Assembly: GCF_932294415.1 (NCBI RefSeq) | Contig: NC_065542.1 | Span: 51,635,406 to 51,699,405 of the forward strand | Length of the DNA: 64,000 nucleotides | Direction: 5' to 3' | Source of the DNA: Quercus robur | Taxonomy: Eukaryota; Streptophyta; Magnoliopsida; Fagales; Fagaceae | In this document: piece after piece, positions 23,845 to 35,960 of the stretch | How the letters are laid out: the number at the start of each line of letters is the position of its first letter | How positions within the stretch are numbered: the first letter of the stretch is position 1 | Position numbers and translations under genes: made by a program | The notes under the pieces: generated by a model | The model's input: the letters and a program-made list of their open reading frames with translations, nothing else | The model's database searches: none | What the model was told of the DNA's origin: nothing

Positions 23845-24823
23845 CTACTGGTCCTCTTCGACCTTCTTGTACTTGTCGATTCGGTCTATGAGCTGGCGCA
23901 GGCTGGTGACTGGTTTCCCCGTCAAGGATTTCCTTAAACCGTGCTCTGTCGGCAGGCCTTTCTTGAAGGTACTGATGGCAACGTCATCATAATTTCCCTC
24001 TATCTTATTATACATCTCCCAATACCTATCCGAGTAGGCCTTTAAGGTCTCCCCCTCTCGCATGGATAAGGACAGGAGGGAATCCAAGGGTCGAGGAACC
24101 CTACTGCTTGTGATGAAGCGAGAGCTGAAGGCCTGGGTTAGCTGCTTAAAGGAATTTATGGAGTTCGGCTTGAGGCCATCAAACCATCTCATCGCCATGG
24201 GTCCCAAACTAGATGGAAATACTTTGCACATCAAAACTTCGCCTTTGGAATGGATGGTCATCCTCTGGTTGAACTAACTTACGTGCTCTGTGGGGTCCGT
24301 CCGACCGTTATATATGGTGAAAGTGGGTTGGTGGAACCGCCGAGGAAGTTCAGCCCCCTCTATCTTGCATCTGGGAGATTCAGTCTAGGGCTTTGCTCAT
24401 AGCGTCGTTTACTAGGCCCTTGTAGGACGGACTTTTGTGGATGCATTTGTGAGGTTGCTCTTCCTCATAGGAGAAGGTTTCACTTGGTGGAGTTCTCAAC
24501 CTTCGCCTGTATTCGTTGTCCTCTTCATCGCTAGTATCCGGGCTGGAGGAGGGACGCCTTCTCTGCGCTCAACGTAACTTCCTCTTCAGGTCATCAATTT
24601 CTTGTTGTAGAGCCCTATTATCGTCCCGTTTTTGGGAAGCATGACCTTTCCCTTTTGAATGGCTTCTGCTCGTATGGGAGGTATGTACACTACCCTCTTG
24701 TCGCTTGTCTTGATCTCTTTCCCGTTCGAGGTTAAGAAAGTTGTCCTGCCGTTGGGAGTCTACGGGCCCCATTCGGTGTGGACCTGATCCTTCCATATTT
24801 AACCGTTGCACTTGCTGAGGCAC
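23845..24823 (-). pseudogene. gag: Tat-element gag
   Basis: Two open stretches carry the gag. 24823-24569 is a charged, Arg/Lys/Gln-rich N-terminal part of 84 residues. 24261-23845 is a 138-residue part that matches the retrotransposon gag core in style: MAMRWFDGLKPNSINSF, then FSSRF, then LSMREGETLKAYSDRYWEMY. Stops and frame changes separate them near 24270-24560. 23840-23550 is still gag-like, but no zinc knuckle was seen. The product would be the structural capsid-like protein of the element. It is broken and not expected to be made. Confidence 0.75.
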
Positions 24824-24824
24824 A

Positions 24825-24849
24825 AGCTCTCCCCACAGACGACGCCAAT
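24825..24849 (-). other. Primer binding site of the Tat element
   Basis: Directly inside the 5' LTR the minus strand reads AATTGGCGTCGTCTGTGGGG. This resembles the PBS class beginning TGGCGCCG that is common in Tat/Athila elements and usually ascribed to tRNA-Asp. The element at 30836 has the same site with C in place of T in the GTC triplet. Confidence 0.75.
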
Positions 24850-25631
24850 TTTAGGGTCACAATTTGGGCCCAAGCCCAATAGATATGGGGTCTTGGTCCA
24901 AGGAGCCCAGAAGTAATGAATTTGTAGAGAGTGGGCTATAGAACTAGGTCTTAGCAAAGTGGACAGTGGTTAATATTGGGTTATACTACAATTGAACACA
25001 AGTGAAGCATGTTAGTATCCCTAGATTCTCAGTCCGAGGAGATGAAATGAACGTATGCTGGTCCCTATTCGAAGATTACGGTTGTTTGTACTGTTCCTTT
25101 GTTCTTCTTTCTTTTTCTCTTGCATTTCCCCATGGGGACTCCCTTTCTTATATAGTCTTCTTGAAGCCATCGTGACCTTACACTTGTTGATCATCTGGAC
25201 CCTTACTTGAGTGCTTGTCCCATCGGACACCTCCTTTCAGCCTTCTGTGAGTTGTGGTAGCCAAGGCAACACTATTCACAGGTCCTCTCCACATTAATGC
25301 GGCTAAAAAAGTAGCTGCAACACATTTAATGTGGCAGCAGCAACCTCTCCTTGGACACCTTACATTTCCTTCTTTCCTACGAGTCTGTGGGACTCATCCC
25401 TACTACTAATGTCCATTGGGGTGGGTCCTTCTAATAGACAGAGTGCATGTTTGAGCCATACTCATCACATCCGAGGAGGCATTTCTCCTCAGACCGTCCT
25501 TTAAATGTCTCCCTATCCATGAGAGTTGGGCTGGGAGCCCTTTTGGCATCCACTTCCTCTCCTCGGACATGGTTAATCTTCCCATATGGGGCCTAAGGCC
25601 CATTATATGATTTTGGGCCTTCGCCCCTACA
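24850..25631 (-). repeat. 5' LTR of the Tat element (782 bp)
   Basis: On the minus strand it starts TGTAGGGGCGAAGG. It ends CCCTAAA, where the other LTR has CCCTACA, so the terminal CA has mutated. A TATA box (TATATAAG) lies at 25148-25155 on the minus strand and is the likely element promoter. It aligns along its whole length with 14990-15778, with numerous substitutions and small indels. Confidence 0.9.
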
Positions 25632-25636
25632 AAAAT

Positions 25637-25716
25637 TATTAAGTTTTAAGATAATGATAGTGTATTCCATTTTAACAAAAATTAAAGGAGTCATTTACTA
25701 TTGAGAAGTCAATAAC

Positions 25717-25752
<36 letters not shown>

Positions 25753-26210
25753 TATTATTATTATTATTATTATTATCAAGGTAATTTGAACAATAATAAT
25801 AATAATAATAATAATTATTATTATTATTATTATTATTATTATCAAGGTAATTTGAACAAAAAATGATATATATGAGCGCGTGCTTAGAGGCTCTTCTATT
25901 TTTGAGTAAAGGTTAATAATTTGCATATATTATCATTTAGAAATATATATATATATATATATATATATTTATTTTTTAAACAAATAACAAGGATAAACTT
26001 TAGAGATAAACAGTAATTGTAATTTTTTTTTTTGAAAGTGAAGGGAAAAAAATCCTAAATTTTAGGAGTTTTAAAAAAAAAAAAATCAAAATGAGATTTG
26101 TTATTTAAAATTTATGACTCTATTTTTAAATAAAGTTACCCTTCATTAATGAGGGTATTTTTGAATCACATAAAAGTCCAGTTGAAAGAGGGGAATCCTT
26201 TTGTATATAA
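25637..26210. other. AT-rich intergenic with trinucleotide repeats
   Basis: No gene is seen. It includes the paired AAT/ATT arrays at 25712-25845 and a TA tract near 25945-25970. The sequence 25870-26200 is similar to 26225-26530, a diverged duplicate. Confidence 0.6.
25708..25857. repeat. Two tandem hairpin-forming (AAT)n(ATT)n units
   Basis: A run of about 11 AAT followed by about 9 ATT is followed by ATCAAGGTAATTTGAAC. The whole arrangement then repeats. Each unit is self-complementary. The 84-residue minus-strand open frame across it is an Ile repeat artefact. Confidence 0.9.
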
Positions 26211-26541
26211 CTAGTCTCCAAACACGCGTGTTCAGAGACTTTTCTATTTTTTGGGGGTAAAGATTAATAATTTGGATCTATTATAATTTAGAATTTTTTA
26301 ATTTAAAAAAATAAAAAAAGTTAAACTTTAGACATAAGCAGTAACTGTAATTTATTTTTTGTACGTGAAGAGAAAAAAAATCCCAAATTTTAGGAGTTCT
26401 CCTTTTGAATTCAAAATGAAATTTATAATTTGATATTTATAAACCTATTTCTAAATGAAGTCACCCTTCATTAATGAGGGTATTTTTTAACTACAAAAAA
26501 GTCTAGTTGAAAGAGGGAAATCCTCTTATATATAGTATAGA
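26211..26541 (-). mobile_element. Short Helitron-like element
   Basis: On the minus strand it ends with the palindrome AACACGCGTGTT, a short spacer and CTAG before T. The other side reads TATAGTATAGA followed by T, so TC would be the 5' end. There is no coding content. Confidence 0.45.
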
Positions 26542-26557
26542 TATAGATATAGATATA

Positions 26558-27115
26558 CTAGACTCATCACACACGCTTTGCAATGAGACTATTTTTTATT
26601 TTTTATTTTGGGTTTAGTGAAATAATGTTTAAAAGTGAGATAAAGATAGTGTCCTAATTTTTAAGATATTTGAGTTGATAAAAGTTTGAAAGCCTAAAAT
26701 TTAGGAACTAAAAAAAAAAGAAAAAAGTAAATTACTCTTTTAACCAGTTTGTGTTTTTAAATTTAAAATTATTTAACTAAAAAATAGGGTTATTTTTTAG
26801 AATTTAATAATTTGTATGAGAATATTTTAGTACGCAAAATAATGAAACTTGAACAGAGAATCCTTTTATTAATATTAATACTCTGTGTGTGTTTGTGTGT
26901 GTGTATACTTTTTGGTAATTTATAACTCAAATTATAGTTTTTATAAGTGTTAGTCAAACACTCAGTTTTTTCAAAAAGCAATTTTTGACAGCTTTTACCG
27001 AAAGCTCTACTTTTTCAGAAAGATCAATTTTATACCATACTTTTGAAAACTACCACTTTTTCAAAAAGTACAGTTTGAAAAAGCTGAACCAAACTCGCCT
27101 TAAAGTGCATCTCTT
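26558..27115. other. AT-rich DNA with another CTAG/hairpin-like edge
   Basis: CTAGACTCATCACACACGC at 26558 resembles the edge at 37141 and may be the 3' end of a related Helitron. 26940-27110 has AAAAAGC/GCTTTTT phrases typical of degraded MITE ends. (TG)n occurs at 26883-26903. Confidence 0.35.
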
Positions 27116-28850
27116 AGAGGTTTTTTTTTTTTTTAATTATTTTTTTTGGTGTGAGATTACAATTGTAATTATGCGAAAGTATGGGAGCAAACTTATAAAT
27201 TATGCAAAATGTAGGATCAAAGTATAATTTGTGCCAAGCATGAGGGCCAAGTGAAAATTATGTTAATTGAGAGATCAATGTGTAATTTACGTTTCGTGTG
27301 AAATTCAAGTGAAATTTTAGAAAGTGGGTAAATGATGGACTATATGTTATGTTTGGGTTTTTATTTTATAGTGGACTTTAAAAAAAAAAAAAATTTAAGA
27401 AACAAATACACACAAGAGAGAGAAAAAGAGGTTTTAACATAAAAGCATACCATAAACTCCACTAAAAAACCATATTTTTACCGTGGACCTTTTTTTTTTT
27501 TTTTTTTTTTTGAGGGAAAGAATTACTTTGTCTACAATGGACTTAATAGTGGGTTATAGATTGGGTTCAAATGAAAATGATTATTGACTATTTAAAATTA
27601 GCTTGCTGGATTTTAGTAGGGCATTGTCTCTTGCAAGGTTTTTAGACCCAGACCGTTCATTGAATCGTAAAAGGGAGATGTTCAAGTTTTTTGAGGTCGA
27701 ACCGAGGTCAAACCGGGGTTGAATCGTGATAATGTCATAATTAATTTAATAATTAATTAAAGCCTAAATATAGATATTAAATTTATAAAACTAGCAAAAT
27801 TGACAATATATTTATATATGTGAGGGAAATTTAATAATTTTTAAGCATATATTTAATAATTAAATAAGAAAGTTAATAAAATAAAATAATAACCATGAAA
27901 ACATTAAAATTTATGATTAATTTTTGAAGTAAAGTTGAATATCTTTGAAGGATTTTAATTATAATTTTTTTTTTAATCCTTGTAAAAGATGGATAATTTA
28001 ATTAAGTAGAATAAAATTGTGTTAAGTTGTTTTTTTTTTTTTTTAATTGCTAAGGGGTTGGACCGCACGGTTCTCACTGGTTCGTGCAGTCCAACCCCGG
28101 TTTTAGCAGTTCACGAAGATTGTATTCAAAGCATGTGTGATGAAAGGAAAGGTAGAAGAAGGGGAAAAAAACAAAATCAGAGAGCCAAAGGGTAAGATCC
28201 AAACCATTTTCCTATCTTTAAGTAATGTACCTTGAACACAAATGACACACTCCCAGGTACGAAGATAAATACACTACACACAGGTGAGACCCAAAAACCA
28301 AAACCAGCATTAGCAAACCCATCTCAACGACCAATTGTGGCCGTGAGGGTGTCGAATGAACAAAAATATATTGGGAAAATAGAACAAAAATAAATAAAGA
28401 GATTCTTAATTTGAATACAATCTCGGGTGATGAGTCACCATGATTAGTGTTTTTTATTTTATTTTTTGGGTTGCCTCAATTGCTATATATGGTGGTTGGA
28501 GTTATGGATAGTGGTAGTCATGCCGTTGTTGTGATGAAAGCAGTTAAGGAATTTGGATAGCAAGGTTTTGGGTAGATTAGGAATAGAGTAAGAGGGAGAA
28601 AATGTAATCTCTAGTGCTGAATCTTAGATTGCCATGTCCCTAAGAAATACAAATCTTATGTCTCACTTTTGTGTTCTAATTTATACTTTACTAATCATGG
28701 TATTTGATTTTATTTCTTTATTTTTTCTATCTTAAACTTGGGTTATTTTATAAGGAAAATTAAACCAATACATAGCAAGTTGTGAATGACACAATCATTA
28801 TTGCCTCAACATAAAAACGACATTCAATTGAGAAAATCATTTCCAAAACG
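27116..28850. other. AT-rich intergenic, no gene seen
   Basis: Poly-T and poly-A tracts are common. 27640-27740 and 28050-28110 contain facing GAACCGAGG/CCCCGGTT-like words that may be ends of a decayed MITE of about 470 bp, but no target duplication was found. Confidence 0.45.
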
Positions 28851-28959
28851 GTGTGTCATTTAGCAACAGGTTCTTTCACTCTTGAGCTTAAATAACTTGT
28901 TGCAGACAATGCTTTTGGCTTGGTTGAATCTTGTTCTCCACTATTAACGCCACCACCCT

Positions 28960-29290
28960 TCTCTCTTACAAAGTAATAGGGAGCAGCCCCATGAGTTTGG
29001 ATTGAAGCTCCAAAATTCGAGGGGATGATAGGTTTTGTAAAAATTGTGAGTTGATCAGCACTAGTAAGTAGTAACAAGCTGAATTTAAAGGTCAAGCTCG
29101 CGAATAAAATGATAATCAACTTTAGTACGCTTAGTGCGAGTGTGAAAGACTGGATTTGATCAGGCAATTTCCAGAGTAGAGACATTGTCACACCTCACAC
29201 CATAACATTGAAGGAAGATGCCAATGTCATTGAAAACTGAGAAGCATACCAAATTACCAATGCAGTTGGCGTCTCTTTCTTTCTTTTTTT
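28960..29290 (-). pseudogene. Ty1/copia RNase H C-terminal remnant
   Basis: Read on the minus strand across several frames, the segment shows CDNVSTLEIA, then NPVFHTRTKRTKVDYHFIRE, then SADQLTIFTKP. These are the ordered C-terminal motifs of copia RNase H (CDN...NPVFH.RTKH...DYHF.RE...D..TKP). Frameshifts and a stop separate them. No integrase, rest of RT, or LTR is seen nearby. It is a dead fragment. Confidence 0.75.
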
Positions 29291-29426
29291 TTTCTTTTTT
29301 CTTTTCTCTTTTTTACTTTTCGCAATTCGTATAAAGATGCTTGCCTGGTAAATAGTAATACTATCACAACTAATAAGATATGTAGGAATAGATAGGACCC
29401 CTAGTTGTAGTCTTGCATTAGATTAT

Positions 29427-30143
<717 letters not shown>

Positions 30144-30151
30144 AGTATAGT

Positions 30152-30780
30152 CAGTGGCGAAGCTAAGATTTGAGTTGAGGGGAGGGGGGGGGGGGTGGGG
30201 GGAATTTTATATATGATACAGTCATTTACACACATTATGTGAATATATAATATTTGAGACCAATTTGAAAAATTAAAAACTATTCATTTAAATACTAAGT
30301 GATATTTAATGTATATATACAAAAAAAAATATATATACAAAAAAAAAATGCCTATTCATAATATTTATCTATTGAGATATTTTTCACATGAATGATCTAT
30401 TATTATTATTTTTTAGAGCCAAAACTCAAGTTATGAATGAAACTATTAGTTGTTAGATAAATATTGAGTGTAATATATGTGAATTTCTATTATTTTGGTT
30501 AATGTGAACCCATAAAAAGTTCAAATTATAATATGGTAGGGACAAACTAAAATATTCAGTACAAAGCATGCTAGTGGAGGACTTAGGGTTCCTTAATTGT
30601 TCGTTTAGAAGTTGTGCTATATTTCAAAACCAAAGAAATAGAGTGGCATTTAATAAACCCAAAAACAAAAAATAGGCAAAAGTATTTAATAAGTATTAGG
30701 TATAATAACTAAAGGTATTTTTGGGGCGGGCCAAGGGGGCAACTGCCCCCCCCCCCCCAACCCCCCTAGCTCCGCCCCTA
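30152..30780. mobile_element. hAT-like MITE, 629 bp
   Basis: The ends CAGTGGCGAAGCTA and TAGGGGCGGAGCTA are inverted. The flanks AGTATAGT (30144-30151) and GGTATAGT (30781-30788) are an 8-bp duplication with one mismatch. Long G and C tracts (30180-30200, 30745-30758) lie just inside the ends and could pair. The start matches that of the 7378-9966 element, so they belong to one TIR family. Confidence 0.8.
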
Positions 30781-30835
30781 GGTATAGTATCTCAATATAC
30801 ATACATTGTTTTTTTTTTTTTTAAGTATATGGTAT

Positions 30836-31454
30836 TGTGGGGCCCGACAACAGATGGGCCAGATCCACCTGTTCACAGGAAGACTTAAGGCCCAAGCCGA
30901 AGAAGATAGTAGTCCAAGCCCAATAACGCAAAGCATCAATGGGCCAGAGAAGCCGCCGAGGAGGGTACAGCCCTCGGCTGGCCCAGAACTACACTAAGGA
31001 AAGGGGCAAAAGTGGCATAGGGATAATCTTGTAAGAAATCTAAAATATCTAGGAAAGGCTGCCCATACTACCTGCCCTAGACAGAGCTTTGCCTTTCACA
31101 GAGTCGTGTTTCTTTAGCCTACTCAACCACTCCCCAACAACTCGGGTCTAAAACTGATGGGACAAGTATCAGTCTTGAAAGGGTCGACCCTACACGTGGA
31201 CGAAGGAAATTGAACGCATGCGAGTATAAAAGAAAAAATATGTAACCTAAAGTGGAGGCTCCTCCAGTCCCACTGAAAGGAGAAAGGGCTTCAGAGAAAA
31301 AGATATTGGAACCACGCAGAAATATCTTAACAAAACCACAGCCGGGTAAACATGACTTAGCCTTTCGATCCCACTCTCTACAAATGATATTGTATGGGCC
31401 CATTTACGTGCGAACCCAACCCAACTGCGGTTTAACGCGAATCGTGTGCCTACA
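30836..31454 (+). repeat. 5' LTR of the non-autonomous element
   Basis: It begins TGTGGGGCCCGACAAC and ends GTGTGCCTACA. A TATA box, TATAAAAG, lies at 31225-31232 and is the likely promoter. The small open frames on both strands are LTR noise, identical in both LTRs apart from one residue. Confidence 0.95.
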
Positions 31455-31475
31455 ATTGGCGCCGTCTGTGGGGAG
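31455..31475 (+). other. Primer binding site of the non-autonomous element
   Basis: ATTGGCGCCGTCTGTGGGG follows the LTR directly. It is the same type as in the Tat element, with one base different over the shared core. Confidence 0.85.
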
Positions 31476-31707
31476 GCTTGCGTGTTAGCTCGAGCGGTGG
31501 CGAGGTTGAGTTTCTGTCGAACAAGGGACTATGAGGACGCCTGTATCACTGGCGACACATTGTTGCTATTCCAACATAGGCTCCCACTAGGGGCTACGTT
31601 CCACGGTGTCAACGACATGGGCAAGCCTAGGGGCTTCAAACATCAGGCCGGCTTCCTCCACCTTATTCGAGGAGCAAAACCTTCGGAAGAATAAGCAAGT
31701 AAAGAAG

Positions 31708-33000
31708 CATACAAGTTTTGGGCAGAACCAAGGCCTTGCATGGTCCTCGGACCCAAGCCTCTGGGGAAACCAACTACTTAAAAAGAATCATACAAGTTTT
31801 GGACAGAACCAAGGCCTTGCATGGTCCTCGGACCCAAGCCTCTGGGGAAACCAACTACTTAAAAAGAAGCATACAAGTTTTGGACAGAACCAAGGCCTTG
31901 CATGGTCCTCGGACCCAAGCCTCTGGGGAAACCAACTACTTAAAAAGAATCATACAAGTTTTGGACAGAACCAAGGCCTTGCATGGTCCTCGGACCCAAG
32001 CCTCTGGGGAAACCAACTACTTAAAAAGAATCATACAAGTTTTGGACAGAACCAAGGCCTTGCATGGTCCTCGGACCCAAGCCTCTGGGGAAACCAACTA
32101 CTTAAAAAGAAGCATACAAGTTTTGGACAGAACCAAGGCCTTGCATGGTCCTCGGACCCAAGCCTCTGGGGAAACCAACTACTTAAAAAGAATCATACAA
32201 GTTTTGGACAGAACCAAGGCCTTGCATGGTCCTCGGACCCAAGCCTCTGGGGAAACCAACTACTTAAAAAGAATCATACAAGTTTTGGACAGAACCAAGG
32301 CCTTGCATGGTCCTCGGACCCAAGCCTCTGGGGAAACCAACTACTTAAAAAGAAGCATACAAGTTTTGGACAGAACCAAGGCCTTGCATGGTCCTCGGAC
32401 CCAAGCCTCTGGGGAAACCAACTACTTAAAAAGAATCATACAAGTTTTGGACAGAACCAAGGCCTTGCATGGTCCTCGGACCCAAGCCTCTGGGGAAACC
32501 AACTACTTAAAAAGAAGCATACAAGTTTTGGACAGAACCAAGGCCTTGCATGGTCCTCGGACCCAAGCCTCTGGGGAAACCAACTACTTAAAAAGAATCA
32601 TACAAGTTTTGGACAGAACCAAGGCCTTGCATGGTCCTCGGACCCAAGCCTCTGGGAAACCAACTACTTAAAAAGAAGCATACAAGTTTTGGACAGAACC
32701 AAGGCCTTGCATGGTCCTCGGACCTAAGCCTCTGGGGAAACCAACTACTTAAAAAAAGAATCATACAAGTTTTGGACAGAACCAAGGCCTTGCATGGTCC
32801 TCGGACCTAAGCCTCTGGGGAAACCAACTACTTAAAAAAAGAATCATACAAGTTTTGGACAGAACCAAGGCCTTGTATGGTCCTCGGACCCAAGCCTCTG
32901 GGGAAACCAACTACTTAAAAAGAAAAAAAACAAAAAATTTTGGACAGAACCAAGGCATTGCATGGTCCTCGGACTCAAGCCTATGGGGAAACCAAGTACA
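31708..33000 (+). repeat. 81-bp tandem array, about 16 copies
   Basis: Units start with CATACAAGTTTTGGACAG at 31708, 31789, 31870, 31951, 32032, 32113, 32194, 32275, 32356, 32437, 32518, 32599, 32679, 32762 and 32845, with a degraded last unit from about 32930. The first twelve are exactly 81 bp apart and nearly identical. One base is lost at about 32655 and A runs expand after 32750. Because 81 is divisible by 3, two frames stay open (31606-32727 and 31718-32671), giving 27-residue repeats. These are a consequence of the period and are not evidence of a protein. Confidence 0.97.
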
Positions 33001-34270
33001 CAAAAGCGCCATCGGAGTTCCCTAACTCCCAGTCGATTGCTCGGATGGATTATTTATAAATCATCAGCCTTGGACGATATTCACGCGCTTATCACAGAAT
33101 ATCCAACTGATATCCCGGTTAGTTCCTTAAGTTTGATTTATTACAAATTATCGATATAATGCCTGATAGTGCTGACAGATGAGAGTTGATTAGATTATGC
33201 TTCAAAGTAGCTTTATCACAAATATTCTCAAAGCAACACATACATAGAGCACATTCGTTCACAAAGTTGTGTTGCCCATTAGATCAACGCTTAAAACATG
33301 TAAATCAATTTCCATTTTTATTACGATGAAGAAATAGTACAGTGTACAAATGAAAAGCTGGAATCAGCCTACGTCAAAGCTTACTACATAAGCAAGGAAA
33401 AGAAAAATACAAGAAAGCTGGAGAAAGCCGAGGAGGTATGTCGGAGGAAAGGTTGGCTACAGCTCCGAGACCTTATTCTTCCCCCGCACCCTTACATGCC
33501 CATAACTCAGGCAGCCAAAGAGACCCAACTTGAACCTGACACCGTTGAAGAAAAGGTGCAGGGAGTTGGAGGTGGTGGGCCTTTCTCTAAACATACGCCT
33601 GCCGCAAAGCAGAGGCGCTGATGGAGGAAAATCTTTCTTCTGACATACCAAAGTGCTGGCATGAACAGAGCCTGCTTCGGATTTTGACTAAAAGAGGGAG
33701 AGACGCCGTTCTCCCCCGGTGGAGATGGAGTACTCTCCTGAACTTGTGCTTCCTGTGCCCATACCTTACTGTTATAAGCCTCATGAAGACACGGCGCTTC
33801 TGCGGCGGAGACAGTTCTTTCTTCCCAACCCTCACTTTCAACATGTTATGCCAAGAAAGGAGAACTCCGGATATGGAAGCTGTGATGTGGGAGAAAATCT
33901 GAAGGATTTGTGTGTATATAAAGCAACTTTCTCTCCTTCCCATTTATTGGAAAAGACAAGGTGATGGCAGTCAACTCACGTGGCGTCCCAAGAAACGTTA
34001 CAGACAAAACAGTCCTGGCTCAACTTCCAACATCAACTGCAACCACAAGATTAAAGAGCCTCGTAAAGGCGCACCTCGGTCACCGTGACATCAGAGAGTA
34101 CCACGTGGCCAGAAGTTGCAGAAATATCTCTTAATTCATGGGCTAGGTGGATTCGTGGCCCCGGGCCCGCTTTGTGTAAGGGCCCAGGTACTGTGGCCGA
34201 CGCCGAGCAGTGGCCATGGCCGAGGACAACCCCTGTTTGACACCTCGGGAAATGCTCAAAGAAAGGGAAA
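33001..34270 (+). other. Non-coding interior of the non-autonomous element, part 1
   Basis: There is no retroelement protein. It contains a TATA-like TATATAAAG at about 33916, and a segment at 33670-33700 (CTGCTTCGGATTTTG) that recurs at 35388-35405. Open frames of 61-118 residues on both strands overlap each other and show no family resemblance. Confidence 0.6.
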
Positions 34271-34277
34271 ATCTGAA

Positions 34278-34560
34278 CTCAAAGTCTTGGACAGAACCTA
34301 AGGCTTGCATGATCCTCGGACTCAAGCTAAAAGGGGAAACCAAGTACTGATGCAGACATTGGTCTCGGACAGAACCTAAGGCTTGCATGATCCTCGGACT
34401 CAAGCTAAAAGGGAAAACCAAGTACCGATAAAGACACAAGTCTCGGACTCAAGCCTAAGGGAAAGGTCAAGTACGTAAGATAAAACGCATAAGTCCTGAG
34501 CAAAACCTAGGTTTTGCGAAGTCCTCGGACTCAGGCTTCCTGGGAAATCAACTGCCCGAA
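34278..34560 (+). repeat. Diverged copies of the 81-bp unit
   Basis: Three to four copies with TTGGACAGAACCTAAGGCTT, GATCCTCGGACTCAAGC and GGGGAAACCAAGTAC follow the same order as the main array, but with changed spacing and many substitutions. They represent an older layer of the same satellite. Confidence 0.85.
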
Positions 34561-35960
34561 TGAAGAAATTGCTCGGCTTAAATATTGGAAAAGGCTAAGG
34601 CTCGCATGTCATGGAGATGGCAGAACAACCTAATGATCGTCAACCTAAGGAGGCCATTCATCCGGTGGGTAACATGTCCTCGGATAACTATTTCTTACAC
34701 CTTATCGAGCATTTAATACCCATCACGGCTAATCTTAAGATAAGTCTCATTCCTTACTGGTCGGACTGTTATATTGAATAGTAATTTTGTTAAAGTTATC
34801 TTGGCATCTTTTTATCAACGATTACTTTGGCCTTAGTTATTATTGATTCAAATGCTATACTATTATGCCGAGCAGCGCTTTCACCTTTGGTAGAATATAT
34901 AAACAAGACATACGAAATAGAGTAACAATAACTTTTATTAATATGAAAAATTGTTACAACGTACAAGGAAGGGCTTAAACAAGCCTATACAAAAAATGAA
35001 CTGCTAAGACAGTAACAACATCCGTAATACAAATAAGTGAACCATCAGGTGTCTTCTGAACTCGCCTTCAAAGTCTCTCTGAAATCTATACCTCAGTACT
35101 GCTCATATCAGGAGAAGAACCTTATACAAAAATAATGAAGGACAAGGAAGAAGAATTGGAACACATGGAAGCACTTCAGCAAGCTCTTGTCACTGAAGAA
35201 AGCAAGGGAAAAAGAAGATGGAGGACATGAGTAGGAAGGAGGAGAAGAAGAGGGAAGCAATGAAAAGAAAGTAAAAGGAGCAAAAGAGGGAGAAGGGGAG
35301 CCATATTAGGTATGCTCATGAGAGAGCGGATGGAGATGACAAGGGAAGTTTTCGACCCAGTAACACCGGAAGTAAGGTGTGACGAGTCCCTGCTTCGGAT
35401 TTTGGCTAAAAGAATGGGGAGACAAATCTTGAGTCTCCGCCATCCTTGCCCTGACCGAGCCATCTCAAGTTTTGTTAGGGCATGGCGTTTCTGGAAAAGG
35501 AAGGATTCATTCATGGCCGACTACTATGGTGGATGTATTATTGGACTAGGAGTAACCAGATGGAAGAAGTGAACTACAAGAAGGGCCTAAGGGATTCAGA
35601 TATGAAAGAATCACCTCTGGATTTCTCTCTTTATATAAGGGAGTAGAACAGGGGCACGTAACACGTTCTGATCCTCAAGGAAATCTGCGAATAAATGCGC
35701 ATTCATTTCATTCCCTCACGTTATCAGTAACCGTAAGATTTGGGAGGCCTCGTAAAAGGAAGATATTAAAGGCACACTACGAATAACCAAACGGTATAAA
35801 CGCATCACGCGCAAATCGAGGGAAGCATCTCGTAGACCGGCACATTCCTTGGGGAGGTGAAAAGTCGCCGACATTGATCAAGGGCCGAATTTAATGAGCC
35901 GCTATAAATGCTCGGTATTATCAAAACCCTCCTATCCAACCAAGGGGTCGGACAGCATGG
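34561..35960 (+). other. Non-coding interior of the non-autonomous element, part 2
   Basis: It contains a second copy of blocks seen at 33.3-34.0 kb (ACTTTTATTAAT-like start near 34930, CTGCTTCGGATTTTGGC near 35390, TATATAAGGG near 35632). No protein is recognised. Confidence 0.6.

Larger units (their letters stand above)
14985..25636 (-). mobile_element. Ty3/gypsy retrotransposon of Tat (Retand/Ogre-like) type, full length, decayed
   Basis: The element spans 14990-25631 and lies on the minus strand. It is bounded by perfect AAAAT target duplications (14985-14989, 25632-25636). In element order it has the 5' LTR, PBS, gag, protease, RT, RNase H, integrase with H2C2 and DDE core, an 81-bp tandem repeat, a gene on the opposite strand, PPT and the 3' LTR. 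The pol order RT-RH-INT is gypsy. An extra ORF and tandem repeats between pol and the 3' LTR are hallmarks of the Tat lineage. Many stops, frame changes and a deletion in RT show it is inactive. The two LTRs differ at many sites. Confidence 0.9.

Noticed and set aside
25672..25926. 84-residue Ile-rich frame
   Set aside because: Translation of the AAT/ATT repeats.
31606..32727. 373-residue open frame with 27-residue repeats, and the 317-residue frame overlapping it
   Set aside because: Both exist only because the tandem period (81 bp) is divisible by 3 and the unit has no stop in those frames. The array loses frame where the period changes, and the host is a coding-free retroelement.
31708..33000. 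CRISPR-like array
   Set aside because: Units are contiguous and nearly identical over their full length. There are no unique spacers and the DNA is plant nuclear.
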